Origin: Pelomonas sp. SE-A7
Lineage (GTDB): Bacteria > Pseudomonadota > Gammaproteobacteria > Burkholderiales > Burkholderiaceae_C
Assembly: GCF_030345705.1 (NCBI RefSeq)
Contig: NZ_JAUASW010000002.1
Coordinates: forward strand, 124,001-188,000
Direction: 5' to 3'
DNA: 64,000 bases
The position numbers and the translations under genes are program-made. Position 1 is the stretch's first letter, and every line of letters begins with the position of its first letter. Shown here in pieces: positions 31,997 to 40,703 of this stretch. The notes beneath the pieces were generated by a model that saw nothing but the letters and a program-made list of their open reading frames with translations, did not search any database and had not been told where the DNA came from.

Positions 31997-32827
31997 ATGA
32001 ACTATCTAGTCGGCGACCTCCAGGGCTGCTGCGACGCGCTGGAGCGCTTGCTGCTGAAGCTCGATTTCTCCCCTTCCCGCGACCGGCTCTATCTGCTGGG
32101 TGACCTGGTCAACCGGGGCCCGGCCTCGCTGGCCACGCTGCGGCGGCTGCAGGGCCTGGGCGATGCCGCCATCTGCCTGCTGGGCAACCACGATCTGCAT
32201 CTGCTGGCCGCCGCCCAGGGCGTGCGCAAGCCGCACCGCAAGGACACCCTGCACGACATCCTCGACGCGCCCGACCGCGAGGCCCTGCTGTCCTGGCTGC
32301 GCCAGCAGCGCATGGCGGTGAGCTGCCAGGGCTGGCTGCTGGTCCATGCCGGCGTCGTGCCGCAATGGGATGCGGCCCAGACCCTGAGCCTGGCCGGCGA
32401 GGTCGAGACCCTGCTGCGCGGCCCAGAACTGCCCGACTTTCTGCACCAGATGTATGGCAACCAACCCGACCAATGGAACGCCGGCCTGGGCGGCATCGAG
32501 CGGCTGCGCTTCATCGTCAACGTGCTGACCCGGCTGCGCTTCTGCACGCCGCAGGGTCGCATGGACTTCGAGGCCAAGGACGGCGCCGACAGCGCACCGG
32601 CCGGCTTCATGCCCTGGTTCGAAGTGCCGGGCCGCCGCACGGTCGGCCAGCCGGTTGCGTTCGGCCATTGGTCGACGCTGGGCCTGGTGCAGCGACCCGA
32701 CCTGCTGGCCCTGGACACCGGCTGCGTCTGGGGCGGCGCGCTGAGCGCGGCCTGCCTGGATGAGGCGGGCCGGGTGCGCGAGGTCGTCCAGGTCCGTTGC
32801 GACCAGGCGCAGCAGCCGGGCCGCTAG
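31997..32827 (+). CDS. apaH: Symmetrical bis(5'-nucleosyl)-tetraphosphatase
   Basis: Cytoplasmic phosphoesterase of 276 residues that cleaves Ap4A to two ADP and also removes nucleoside-tetraphosphate RNA caps. The calcineurin-type metal motifs are in order: GDLQGCCDALERLL (GD-x-H variant GDxxG at the N-terminus), LLGDLVNRGP, LLGNHDLHLL and LLVHAGVVPQW. The later AFGHWSTLGL and DTGCVWGGAL complete the ApaH pattern. Length equals that of the E. coli enzyme. The ATG follows a short divergent region shared with the CorC-type gene. In E. coli it sits with apaG and ksgA, which are absent here, so it appears to be monocistronic. Confidence 0.93.
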   Translation: MNYLVGDLQGCCDALERLLLKLDFSPSRDRLYLLGDLVNRGPASLATLRRLQGLGDAAICLLGNHDLHLLAAAQGVRKPHRKDTLHDILDAPDREALLSWLRQQRMAVSCQGWLLVHAGVVPQWDAAQTLSLAGEVETLLRGPELPDFLHQMYGNQPDQWNAGLGGIERLRFIVNVLTRLRFCTPQGRMDFEAKDGADSAPAGFMPWFEVPGRRTVGQPVAFGHWSTLGLVQRPDLLALDTGCVWGGALSAACLDEAGRVREVVQVRCDQAQQPGR

Positions 32828-32915
32828 TCGGTACGGGTTCCTGGGGCCTGCGCCGACCGGCGGTGCCAGGTCATGCCCACCCCCCAAGCTTGTGGGTCCC
32901 GGCCGTCTTGCCGCG

Positions 32916-32936
32916 GTGAATAATTCTCAATACATT
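32916..32936. promoter_or_regulatory. Fur-like box upstream of the TPR/siderophore-receptor operon
   Basis: The stretch around GAATAATTCTCAATA aligns to GATAATGATTCTCATTATC with about 13 of 19 matches over 32916-32934. It is an AT-rich island in otherwise GC-rich DNA, some 33 bases before the TPR-gene ATG. Iron repression of the downstream receptor operon is inference. Confidence 0.55.
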
Positions 32937-32968
32937 GATTCGCACCCTGTGCTTCCGGCAATGGATTC

Positions 32969-34120
32969 ATGCGCCCGGACCCGGCCCCGCCCACCAAACT
33001 CCCCGCCGCCCTGGCACCGGGCGGCGTCTGCGAGTTCCTGGGCGCCCAGGTGCAGGCCCTGCACAGGCAGGGGCGCTACGAGCTGGCACTGACCGTCGCC
33101 GAAAGAGCGCTGGCCCTGGTGGAGAGCACGCCCTGGCCTGACCCACGCTACCGGGCGCGCTGCCTCAACGACCTGGCCGCGCTGCACGCCAGCTGCGGCC
33201 ACCACGAGAAAGCCGAGCCGCTCTACCGGCAAGCCCTGGCCCTGCGCCGGCAAGCCCTGTCGCCGCAGGATCCCGAACTGGCGCAAAGCCTCAACAACCT
33301 CGCCCTGCTCTGCGCCATCCGCGGCCGCTACGGCGAAGCCCAGGGCCTCTACCAGGAGGCCCTGGCCATCCAGGTCGTCGCGCTGGGACCGACCCATCCC
33401 GAGCTGGCCACTACGCTGAACAACCTGGCCGTGTTGCTCAAGACCCAGGACCGGCTGGCCGAGGCCGGCCTGCTTTACAGGCGGGCGCTGGCCATGCGCG
33501 AGCAGGCCTGCGGGCCGCAAAGCCTAGAGGTGGCCAACAGCCTGCACACGCTGGCCGCGCTGCTGAGGGCCGAGGGCGACCCGGTCGGCGCGGAATCGCT
33601 GGGCCGCCGCTCGCTGGCCATCCGCGAACAGCAGCTGGGCTCACAGCATCCCGATGTGGCGATGAGCCTCTACCTGCTGGCCCAGCTGAGCCTGGACCAG
33701 GGGCGCCAGGCCGAGGCATTGGAACTCCACAGCCGCGCGCTGGCCTTGCGCGAGCAGGCCCTGGCGCCCGGCCATCCCGAGATTTCTCAGAGCCTGCATG
33801 GCCTGGCCCGGCTGCACCAGGCCCAAGGCCGGCTTGCCCAGGCCGAATTCCTTTACGCCCGCGTCCTGACGATGCGCGAGCGCGCGCTCGGCAGCCAGCA
33901 TCCGCTGGTGGCCAGCACGCTGGAGGCGCTGGCCCTGCTGCGCCGCCAGACCTTTCGTCCGGCCCAGGCCCTGCTGCTCGAGCAGCGGGCCCAGGGCATC
34001 CGAGCCATGTCGCACCAGGCCACCGCCGCCCGCGACCCGGCATTGCCTGCCCTGGAGATCCCGCCATGCAACACAAGACCCTGGCCCCCATCCCTACCGG
34101 CCTCACCCTGTCGGCCCTGA
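32969..34120 (+). CDS. Kinesin-light-chain-type tetratricopeptide repeat protein
   Basis: Protein of 383 residues consisting mainly of seven or so 42-residue TPR units of the kinesin-light-chain type, each with the pattern A-xx-Y/L-xx-AL-xx-RE followed by G-xx-HPE-A-x-SL-x-LA (for example ALGPTHPELATTLNNLAVLL and QLGSQHPDVAMSLYLLAQLS). Such arrays mediate protein-protein contacts. No signal peptide is evident. The C-terminal 18 residues lie in DNA that also encodes the start of the TonB-dependent receptor in another frame, a 55-base overlap, so translation of the two is probably linked. A Fur-like box precedes it, which suggests a function in iron uptake or its regulation, but no domain supports more than scaffold activity. 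Confidence 0.82.
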   Translation: MRPDPAPPTKLPAALAPGGVCEFLGAQVQALHRQGRYELALTVAERALALVESTPWPDPRYRARCLNDLAALHASCGHHEKAEPLYRQALALRRQALSPQDPELAQSLNNLALLCAIRGRYGEAQGLYQEALAIQVVALGPTHPELATTLNNLAVLLKTQDRLAEAGLLYRRALAMREQACGPQSLEVANSLHTLAALLRAEGDPVGAESLGRRSLAIREQQLGSQHPDVAMSLYLLAQLSLDQGRQAEALELHSRALALREQALAPGHPEISQSLHGLARLHQAQGRLAQAEFLYARVLTMRERALGSQHPLVASTLEALALLRRQTFRPAQALLLEQRAQGIRAMSHQATAARDPALPALEIPPCNTRPWPPSLPASPCRP

Positions 34121-36339
34121 TGCTGGCGCCGGCCATCGGCGCCGAGGCGCCGAGCGCCGTGGCCGACCCTGCCGACCCGCCCCGTCCGGCCGACAACAAG
34201 CTGCAGAAGGTCACCGTGGAGGGCCAGCGCGAGGCCGAGCTGTCCTCGGTCAAGCAGACCAAGCCGCTGCTGGACACGCCGCAGACGGCCCTGGTGATTC
34301 CGGCCGCCCTGATGCGCGACCAGGCGGCCACCAACCTGGTCCAGGTGCTGAAGAACAGCCCCGGCATCAGCATGCAGGCCGGCGAAGGCGGCAGCGGCGG
34401 CGCGCCGGGCGACAGCCTGTCGATACGCGGCTTCAATGCCCGCAAGGACATCTTCGTCGACGGCGTGCGCGACTTCGGCAGCTATTCGCGCGACCCCTTC
34501 AACCTGGAGCAGGTGGAGATGATCAAGGGCCCGTCCTCGGCCTTCGGCGGACGCGGGTCGACCGGCGGCCTGATCAACCTGGTCACCAAGCAGCCGCAGA
34601 AGGAAAACCTGATGGCCGCCACGGCGGGCGGTGGCAGCGGTGCCTACCGGCGCCTGACCCTGGACTTCAACCAGTGGCTGGGCGCCACCGAGTCCGGCGG
34701 CGCCGGCCTGCTCAACGACGCGGCCCTGCGCGTCAACGCCATGGCCTTCGAGGCCGACACACCGGGGCGTGACCATGTGCGCAACCAGCGCTCGGGCATC
34801 GCCCCCTCGCTGACCCTGGGGCTGGGCACGCCCGACCAGCTGTCCATTGCCCTGTTCCACCTGAAGCAGGACAACATGCCCGACTTCGGCATCCCCTTCG
34901 TGCCGCTGGCCAACAACAACGTGGCCGCGGTGGCCGGCTACGGCAACAAGATCGCCCCCGTGCCCTTCAGCAATTTCTACGGACTGCTGAACCGGGACCA
35001 TGAGTTCATCTCCACCCACATCGGTTCGCTCAACTACCGGCACGAGTTCGGCAACGGCATGGTGCTGCGCGACCATGCGCAGTACGGCTCCACCTATCGC
35101 GACTCCATCATCTCGGCGCCGCGCTTCAGCAGCGCCACCAGCGCCAACATCAACCACGAGCTGCAGACGCTGGACGAGAAGGACACCAGCTGGATCAACC
35201 AGACCGACCTGACCCTGAAGCTGCAAAGCGGCAGCGTGACCCAGACCCTGGTGATGGGCGCCGAGTTCGGCTACGAGACCTCGGGCAACTATGCGCGCGG
35301 CGCCTACAACCCCGGCACCTCGCCAGCCACCGTGGCGCCACTGGCGGCGGCGGCCTTCCCCACCACCGACCTGTTCCATCCGGACGCCACCCAGGCCTAT
35401 GTCTACTCGGTGCTGCGCACCGGCGCCTATGCCTATGTGGCGGCGCACAGCCAGGCCGTCTACCTGTTCGACACCGTGGACTTCGACCCGCGATGGTCGC
35501 TGACCGCCGGCCTGCGCTGGGACCGCTTCCATGCCGATGCCAAGGCGATCTCCACCACCTTCACCGGCAATGTGCTCAGCCGCCTCGGCCGCACCGACTC
35601 CATGCTCAGCTGGCGGGGCAGCCTGGCCTACAAGCCGAGCGAGAAGAGCAACCTCTATCTCAGCGCCGGCAGCTCGTTCAATCCATCGGCCGAAGCCCTG
35701 ACGCTGGCGAACGCCGCCAACTCGGCCAACAGCAGCAACCTCTCGCCCGAGAAAAGCCGCGCCATCGAGCTGGGCGGCAAATGGGAGATCGGCGAGAAGC
35801 TGCTGCTGAGCGCCGCGCTGTTCCGCATCGACAAGACCAATGCACGCACCGAGGACCCGGCCAACCCCAACGACTTCATCACGCTGAACGGCAAGCAGCG
35901 CATGCAGGGCCTTGAGCTCGGCGCGGTCGGCCGGCTCGACAAGGACTGGAGCATGAGCACCGGCTATGCCTATCTGCGCGGCAAGATCCTGAGCTCGGCC
36001 AACCCGCTGGAGGTCGGCCAGCCGCTGAGCAGCGCGCCGCGCCAGTCGGCCAGCCTCTGGATAGGCCGCGCCGGCGCTTCGCCATGGAGCTTCAGCGGCG
36101 GCTTGACCCATGTGGGCAGCCGTGTGGTCAACACCACCAACACCCGCCAGATCGGCGGCTACACCACGGTGGACGCCATGGCCGCCTACCGCGTGAGCGG
36201 GCATTTCACGCTGCGGCTGAATGCCTACAACCTCGGCGACAAGCCTCATGTGCTCGACATGTACAACACCGGCAGCAGCGGCCATGTGATCCCCGGCCCC
36301 GGCCGCTCGGTGGCCCTGCACGGTGAGTTCAGCTACTAG
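34066..36339 (+). CDS. TonB-dependent catecholate siderophore receptor
   Basis: Outer-membrane receptor of 757 residues. A signal peptide ends near AIGA (residue 26). Next come a TonB-box-like KVTVEG, the plug domain with LLDTPQTALVIPAALMRDQA and VLKNSPGISMQAGEGG, SIRGFNARKDIFVDGVRDFG, the EMIKGPSSAFGGRGSTGGLI motif and then a 22-strand barrel. The GRGSTGG form and the KQP that follows are typical of Fiu-like receptors for monomeric catechols. The last residue is aromatic (EFSY), as needed for insertion by the BAM complex. The ATG has a GGAG site and lies inside the end of the TPR gene. A Fur-like box upstream of that gene probably controls both. No siderophore biosynthesis genes are seen, so xenosiderophore use is likely. 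Confidence 0.92.
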   Translation: MQHKTLAPIPTGLTLSALMLAPAIGAEAPSAVADPADPPRPADNKLQKVTVEGQREAELSSVKQTKPLLDTPQTALVIPAALMRDQAATNLVQVLKNSPGISMQAGEGGSGGAPGDSLSIRGFNARKDIFVDGVRDFGSYSRDPFNLEQVEMIKGPSSAFGGRGSTGGLINLVTKQPQKENLMAATAGGGSGAYRRLTLDFNQWLGATESGGAGLLNDAALRVNAMAFEADTPGRDHVRNQRSGIAPSLTLGLGTPDQLSIALFHLKQDNMPDFGIPFVPLANNNVAAVAGYGNKIAPVPFSNFYGLLNRDHEFISTHIGSLNYRHEFGNGMVLRDHAQYGSTYRDSIISAPRFSSATSANINHELQTLDEKDTSWINQTDLTLKLQSGSVTQTLVMGAEFGYETSGNYARGAYNPGTSPATVAPLAAAAFPTTDLFHPDATQAYVYSVLRTGAYAYVAAHSQAVYLFDTVDFDPRWSLTAGLRWDRFHADAKAISTTFTGNVLSRLGRTDSMLSWRGSLAYKPSEKSNLYLSAGSSFNPSAEALTLANAANSANSSNLSPEKSRAIELGGKWEIGEKLLLSAALFRIDKTNARTEDPANPNDFITLNGKQRMQGLELGAVGRLDKDWSMSTGYAYLRGKILSSANPLEVGQPLSSAPRQSASLWIGRAGASPWSFSGGLTHVGSRVVNTTNTRQIGGYTTVDAMAAYRVSGHFTLRLNAYNLGDKPHVLDMYNTGSSGHVIPGPGRSVALHGEFSY

Positions 36340-36396
36340 GCCGCCGAGGCCAGACCCCGATGGTGCAGGCAGCTAGAATCGCGCCTCCTCCATCCT

Positions 36397-36486
36397 GGAA
36401 ACGTGGCCGAGTGGTCTAAGGCAGCGGTCTTGAAAACCGCCGAGGGTTTGCGCCCTCCGTGAGTTCGAATCTCACCGTTTCCGCCA
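36397..36486 (+). tRNA. serT: tRNA-Ser (anticodon UGA)
   Basis: Complete 90-base class II tRNA including an encoded CCA. The acceptor stem is GGAAACG paired with CGTTTCC. The anticodon loop CTTGAAA gives TGA, read as UGA, decoding UCA/UCG/UCU-type serine codons. A long variable arm (GAGGGTTTGCGCCCTC) follows the anticodon stem, and the T loop GTTCGAATC is normal. It stands between the siderophore receptor and a periplasmic binding protein gene that starts only 25 bases later. Confidence 0.97.
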
Positions 36487-36510
36487 GTCTCAGAAGGCCC
36501 TGTCTCGCCC

Positions 36511-37284
36511 GTGCGTTTGCGTGCCATCAGCAGTGCCATGCTGCTCGGGGCCCTGGCCTGCCTGCCAGCCGCCGCCTGCGAGCTCAGCGTCCGCTGGTCC
36601 GACGACCCGCCCTATGCCTACCGGGACAAGGCCGGCCAGATCACCGGCATCGATGTCGATTTCGCCGTCGAGGCGCTGCAGCGCATGGGCTGCAAGGCCC
36701 GCCTGGTCGAGCTGGTCTGGGCACGCGCCCTGGTCGACCTGCGCGACGGCCGGCTCGACGCCCTGCCCGGCACGCTGCGCCGGCCCGAGCGCGAGGCCTA
36801 TGCCTGGTTCGCACAGCCGCGTGGCAGCAATCGCAATGTGCTGTTCGCCCGTGTCGAGGCAATCAAGCGCTGGCCGGCCCTCAAGCATCTCAAGGACCTG
36901 CCCGACAGCGGCTTCCGCCTCGGTGCCGAGATCGGTGCTTCCTACGCGCCCGAGTTCAAGCAGCTGCTGGAGCATCCGCGCTTCGGGCCTACGGTGCAGA
37001 TGGTCAGCACGCGCCACAGCCTGATCCACATGGCCCGGCTGGGCCGCATCGACGGCTATGTGGTCGACGAGCGCCTGGGCCTGTACGAGCTGAAGAACGA
37101 GAACCTCGAGGAGCAGATCCGCCCCACGGCCGTGATCGCCTCGACCGAATCCGACATGGTGGCGTTCAGCCGCAAGACGGTGAACAAGGACCTGGTGGAA
37201 CGCTTCGACGCCGCCACGGCCGCCCTGGTCAGGGAAGGCCGCTACACCGCCATCCTGAAGCGGCACGGCGCGCTGGCGCGCTGA
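36511..37284 (+). CDS. Periplasmic solute-binding protein (ABC amino-acid type, family 3)
   Basis: Protein of 257 residues with a short signal peptide (MLLGALACLPAAAC) and the bilobed SBP family 3 pattern: DDPPYAYRDKAGQITGIDVD at the start, AVEALQRMGCKARLVELVWA, then DGRLDALPGTLRRPEREAYA. The usual PLTITPER-like motif is replaced by LPGTLRRPER. No permease or ATPase gene is adjacent, so it may serve a distant transporter or be a sensor-like orphan. The start is GTG, which gives a basic n-region (MRLRAISSAM); an ATG nine codons later would shorten the signal. It lies 25 bases after the tRNA-Ser 3' end, leaving no room for a separate promoter, and therefore is probably transcribed through the tRNA. 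Confidence 0.82.
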   Translation: MRLRAISSAMLLGALACLPAAACELSVRWSDDPPYAYRDKAGQITGIDVDFAVEALQRMGCKARLVELVWARALVDLRDGRLDALPGTLRRPEREAYAWFAQPRGSNRNVLFARVEAIKRWPALKHLKDLPDSGFRLGAEIGASYAPEFKQLLEHPRFGPTVQMVSTRHSLIHMARLGRIDGYVVDERLGLYELKNENLEEQIRPTAVIASTESDMVAFSRKTVNKDLVERFDAATAALVREGRYTAILKRHGALAR

Positions 37285-37297
37285 GCCAGCCTCGAAC

Positions 37298-39226
37298 TCA
37301 GAACTTCGGCAGGTAGCGGCTGAACAGGCGGCGGCCCTGGCTGTCCTGGGCCGTCAGCCAGTACTCGAGCTTGGTGGCATTGAAGGCCAGCGGCGGCTTG
37401 CCCAGCACCAGCTCGGTCGTGGGCGGCAGCGGCAGCGGATAGTCGGCGATGCGCTGGTTGCCATTGCTGTCGGAGAACACGGCGCGCAGGCCGACCAGTC
37501 GCAGGTCCGGATTGGCCTTTGACCAGCTGGACCAGTCGGCCGTGAAGCCGGCCAGGGCGGTGCTGGCCAGGAAGGGGCTGCTGCTGCTCGCCACCGAGAG
37601 CTTGGGGAAGCGGCTGCTGGCCGGCGTCTCGGCCGGCACCTCGGCGCGCAGGTAGACGGCCTTGGTCTCCGGCGTCGTGCCCACGGTCATGGAGAACTGG
37701 TACTTGGCGCTGCGCAGCGCGTCCATGTTGCCGATCCAGCCCAGCGAGGACTGCAGCAGGGCCGTGTCGGCGATGCCGCCGCTGGCCGTGGCGCTGGTCG
37801 AGCCCGGCACATTGCTGACGCAGAGATAGAGGCGGCCGCAATAGGCCAGCGGAATGCTGTAGCCGCCCGGCGTCTGCACCGTCGCCGAGGACTGCAGCAG
37901 GTTGGGCGGCGTCGCATAGTCCAGCGCCTGGACCAGCACCTGCACGCCGGCCGCGGGGTTCGGCATCACCGTGCTGCTGACGCTGCCATCCGGCTCGAAG
38001 GCGATCCAGTGCAGGGGATTGGCCGCCAGCTCGCGCTTGCGGCCGTTGCCGACCAGGCTCCACTTGGTCATGCCGGTGGCCGGCGTGGCCTTGTAGCTCA
38101 GCGTGTCGAAGAACAGCTCGACGACCTTGCCGGTGCTGTCACTGACCGGCGCGGCCACCAGCACCTTCTTGCAGTCGCCACTGGCCAGCTGGTCGTCGGC
38201 GCAGCCGGTGACCGTGAACCGGCCCAGCTGGCGGTTGGTGACCGCATAGCCGGCCAGCAGCAGCGCGAGGTCGTTGGCGCTGCGGCTGTCGTGCGTGGTG
38301 TAGAGCGACAGCAACGGATCGGCCAGCACGGCCGTGGAGCCGGGGCCCTGCGAGATCAGCTTGTTCAGTGCCGCACCCAGCTCGTCCATGCTGCCCAGGT
38401 TGCCCAGGGTCGTGGCGGCACTGGTGGTCGCCTTCAGCGTCGAGACCACGGCCGTAGCCGGCGTGGCACCGCTGCTCTTGGCCAGCTCGGTCTTGGCAAC
38501 CGCCAGGTCGACCAGCACCTCGGCCGGGTTGTTGGGCTGCAGCTTGTTGGCGAGCAGCAGCTGGTCCACGCCCTTGCTGGTCCGCACATAGCCGACCCGC
38601 AGGCTCTCGATCAGCAGGTCATGCGTGCCCTTGTTGGCCGCAAAGCTCGCATCGGTCAACAGGTTCAGCGTCGTGGGATCGCTGACCTTGAGGTCGGTCA
38701 GCTGGCTCTTGATCAGCGTCTTCAGAAAGGTCTGGGCCGCCGCCGCCGAACTGAGGGGCGCCAGCGCGGCCGTGCTGGGCGCGGCGAACACGGTGCGGGG
38801 CTCGCTGCCGAGCGAAAGCGCCACGATGGCATCGCTGAGCGGTGTCACATGGGCCACCATGCTGGAGGCGGCACTGCTCACGATGGAATGCAGCAGCTGC
38901 GGATTGCCGGCCGCATCCATGCCCGACACCTGTATCAGCAGCGGCGCGGTCGGCGTCTTGCTGAGCGTCAGGCTGTAGCTGCCTTCGGAGGGATGGGAGG
39001 TGGTCGTGCCCAGCGAGGTGCCCGAGGCGTCCAGCACCGTGACCTTGGCATTGCCCAGCGGCGCGCCGGCGGCCGCAATGCCGCTCAGCGTCACCGTGGT
39101 CGTGCCACCACCGCTGCTACCACCGCCGCTGCTGCTGTCGCCGCCGCCTCCGCCGCCTCCGCCACAGGCGCTCAAGGCCAGCAGCAGAGCGGAAATCAGG
39201 TGGACCGGGGTGATGGGCGGCTTCAT
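37298..39226 (-). CDS. Large lipoprotein of unknown function with glycine-rich N-terminus
   Basis: I do not recognise a full-length family for this 642-residue protein. The signal peptide ends with a lipobox (LLLALSAC) whose Cys is followed by eight glycines and a Ser/Gly/Thr linker to about residue 45, so it is an anchored lipoprotein. A small beta-sandwich resembling carboxypeptidase-regulatory-like repeats follows (AAAGAPLGNAKVTVLDASGT; EGSYSLTLSKTPTAPLLIQV). The rest is serine- and alanine-rich with paired cysteines (GCADDQLASGDCKK; AYCGRLYLCVSN) that could form disulfides, and an end with repeated beta-strand character. A long linker suggests surface or periplasmic exposure. It is a single gene, convergent with the binding-protein gene and 14 bases from it. 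Confidence 0.78.
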   Translation of the reverse strand: MKPPITPVHLISALLLALSACGGGGGGGGDSSSGGGSSGGGTTTVTLSGIAAAGAPLGNAKVTVLDASGTSLGTTTSHPSEGSYSLTLSKTPTAPLLIQVSGMDAAGNPQLLHSIVSSAASSMVAHVTPLSDAIVALSLGSEPRTVFAAPSTAALAPLSSAAAAQTFLKTLIKSQLTDLKVSDPTTLNLLTDASFAANKGTHDLLIESLRVGYVRTSKGVDQLLLANKLQPNNPAEVLVDLAVAKTELAKSSGATPATAVVSTLKATTSAATTLGNLGSMDELGAALNKLISQGPGSTAVLADPLLSLYTTHDSRSANDLALLLAGYAVTNRQLGRFTVTGCADDQLASGDCKKVLVAAPVSDSTGKVVELFFDTLSYKATPATGMTKWSLVGNGRKRELAANPLHWIAFEPDGSVSSTVMPNPAAGVQVLVQALDYATPPNLLQSSATVQTPGGYSIPLAYCGRLYLCVSNVPGSTSATASGGIADTALLQSSLGWIGNMDALRSAKYQFSMTVGTTPETKAVYLRAEVPAETPASSRFPKLSVASSSSPFLASTALAGFTADWSSWSKANPDLRLVGLRAVFSDSNGNQRIADYPLPLPPTTELVLGKPPLAFNATKLEYWLTAQDSQGRRLFSRYLPKF

Positions 39227-39342
39227 GGCGGACGTACGGGCAGGCAGACAAACAGGCGGTTCTACAGTCCCTGCCAGTATTGGCCGGTGGCCCCGGCCTC
39301 AAAGCCTGCTTGAAAGGGCCAAAGCCGGCCCTGCTCGCCGGA

Positions 39343-40554
39343 TCAGTGCTTGTCGGCCTGGGTCCAGAACTCGTCCAGGTTCTTGAAGCCCCAGTCGCCC
39401 GGCGCCTCGCGGCCGACGATGCGGTCGGTGCTGCGCGTCAGGTCCAGCAATTCGACCGGGATCGGCATCTGCGACTTGGTCGAGTAGAAGACCTTGACCG
39501 TGGGCGCCACCAGGTTGCTGGCATGCTGGTCCACCACCACCGCCAGCCGTCCCGAGTGCAGCTTGACCAGGGTGCCGACCGGATAGATGCCCACGCATTT
39601 GACGAAGGCCTGGAAGATGCGCGGGTCGAAATGCCCGTTCCACTGGGCCATGCGCTGCAGCGAGCCGGCGGCGTCCCAGGCGTTCTTGTAGGGCCGGTTG
39701 GAGGTGATGGCGTCATAGACGTCGCAGACCGCGCCCATGCGAGCCAGCAGGCTGATCTGCTCGCCGGCCTGCTTGTGCGGATAGCCGCTGCCATCCATCT
39801 TCTCGTGGTGATGCAGGCAGACCTCCAGCGCCGAGGCGGGCACGGCCGAGCCGTCCTGCAGCGCCTCGAAGCCGCGCATCGGGTGGGTGCGCATCACGGT
39901 GAACTCGTCGTCGGTCAGCTGGCCCGGCTTGTTCAGCACCTCCAGCGGCATCATCATCTTGCCCACGTCGTGCAGCAGGCCGGCCAGGCCGGCCTCGCGG
40001 GTCTGCGCCTCGTCCAGGCCCAGCTGGCGGGACAGCGAGACCATCAGCGCGCAGACCGCCACCGAATGCAGGTAGGTGTAGTCGTCCTTGGTCTTGAGCC
40101 GCGCCAGGCTGATCAGGGCCGAAGGATTGCGAGCCACCGAGCTGGCCACTTCCTCGACCAGGGGCAGGCATTGCTCGGCATCGACGGCCTTGCCCAGACG
40201 GGCTTCGCCGAACAGATTCATCACCTGCTGGCGCGAGCGATTGACCAGGGCCGCGGCCTTTTCCATCTCGGCCCCTGCCGGCACCCGCACGGAGGCGACG
40301 GGCGGGGGTACAGCCGCAGCTGACACAGGTGCCGGCGCAGCCACCGGGCTGCCCTGAGGTGCAGCCACCACATCGACGCCCTTGCTGGCGTCAATCCAGA
40401 CTGCCGGCACCTGGCTGCGCAGCAGCGCCTCGAGATCGGAGGCATCCCCGAGCAGGAACTTGGTTTTCCAAAAGGGATGCGACAGCCAGGGCCCGTCCAG
40501 CGCCTGGATGAACATGCCTAGCCTGACCTGAGACGTGGGTATCTTCTTGAGCAT
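39343..40554 (-). CDS. HD-GYP cyclic-di-GMP phosphodiesterase with DUF3391 domain
   Basis: Cytoplasmic protein of 403 residues. The N-terminal DUF3391 domain starts KKIPTSQVRLGMFIQALDGP and SHPFWKTKFLL; an alanine/proline-rich linker follows near 70-95. The HD-GYP domain carries YLHSVAVCALMVSLSRQLGL, the metal-binding HD in GLLHDVGKMMMPLEVLNKPG, HPMRGFEAL, HHHEKMDGSGYP with the GYP motif, and DVYDAITSNRPYK. All expected catalytic residues are present, so it should degrade c-di-GMP to pGpG or GMP. The ATG for MLKKIP was preferred to a TTG six codons upstream, as the family starts here. It is monocistronic, separated from the cytochrome gene by a terminator. Confidence 0.93.
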   Translation of the reverse strand: MLKKIPTSQVRLGMFIQALDGPWLSHPFWKTKFLLGDASDLEALLRSQVPAVWIDASKGVDVVAAPQGSPVAAPAPVSAAAVPPPVASVRVPAGAEMEKAAALVNRSRQQVMNLFGEARLGKAVDAEQCLPLVEEVASSVARNPSALISLARLKTKDDYTYLHSVAVCALMVSLSRQLGLDEAQTREAGLAGLLHDVGKMMMPLEVLNKPGQLTDDEFTVMRTHPMRGFEALQDGSAVPASALEVCLHHHEKMDGSGYPHKQAGEQISLLARMGAVCDVYDAITSNRPYKNAWDAAGSLQRMAQWNGHFDPRIFQAFVKCVGIYPVGTLVKLHSGRLAVVVDQHASNLVAPTVKVFYSTKSQMPIPVELLDLTRSTDRIVGREAPGDWGFKNLDEFWTQADKH

Positions 40555-40638
40555 GGCCTTGCCGCTGAGCAAGCGGCCCAGCCCGAAGCCCCGAGTATCA
40601 GCCGCGGCCGATATGGGGACGCCATGATCAAACGCAAA

Positions 40639-40662
40639 AAAGCCGCCTGATCAGGCGGCTTT
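40639..40662 (-). terminator. Rho-independent terminator of the cytochrome c4 gene, perfect 24-bp palindrome
   Basis: AAAGCCGCCTGA followed by its exact reverse complement TCAGGCGGCTTT forms a perfect palindrome. On the minus strand it runs into TTTTTTGCG, so it terminates the cytochrome gene, whose stop lies about 40 bases upstream. Confidence 0.88.
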
Positions 40663-40703
40663 GTCACGCTTGCCGCGACCCGGGGCCGCGGCTGGCATTT
40701 GCT

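Noticed and set aside
33853..36321. 822-codon minus-strand frame opposite the siderophore receptor
   Set aside because: Composition is typical of the reverse frame of a GC-rich gene; the plus-strand receptor has complete family motifs.
39111..39170. CCGCC-type repeats resembling a phase-variable tract
   Set aside because: They encode the glycine-rich linker after the lipobox and are explained by glycine codon use; units are irregular.
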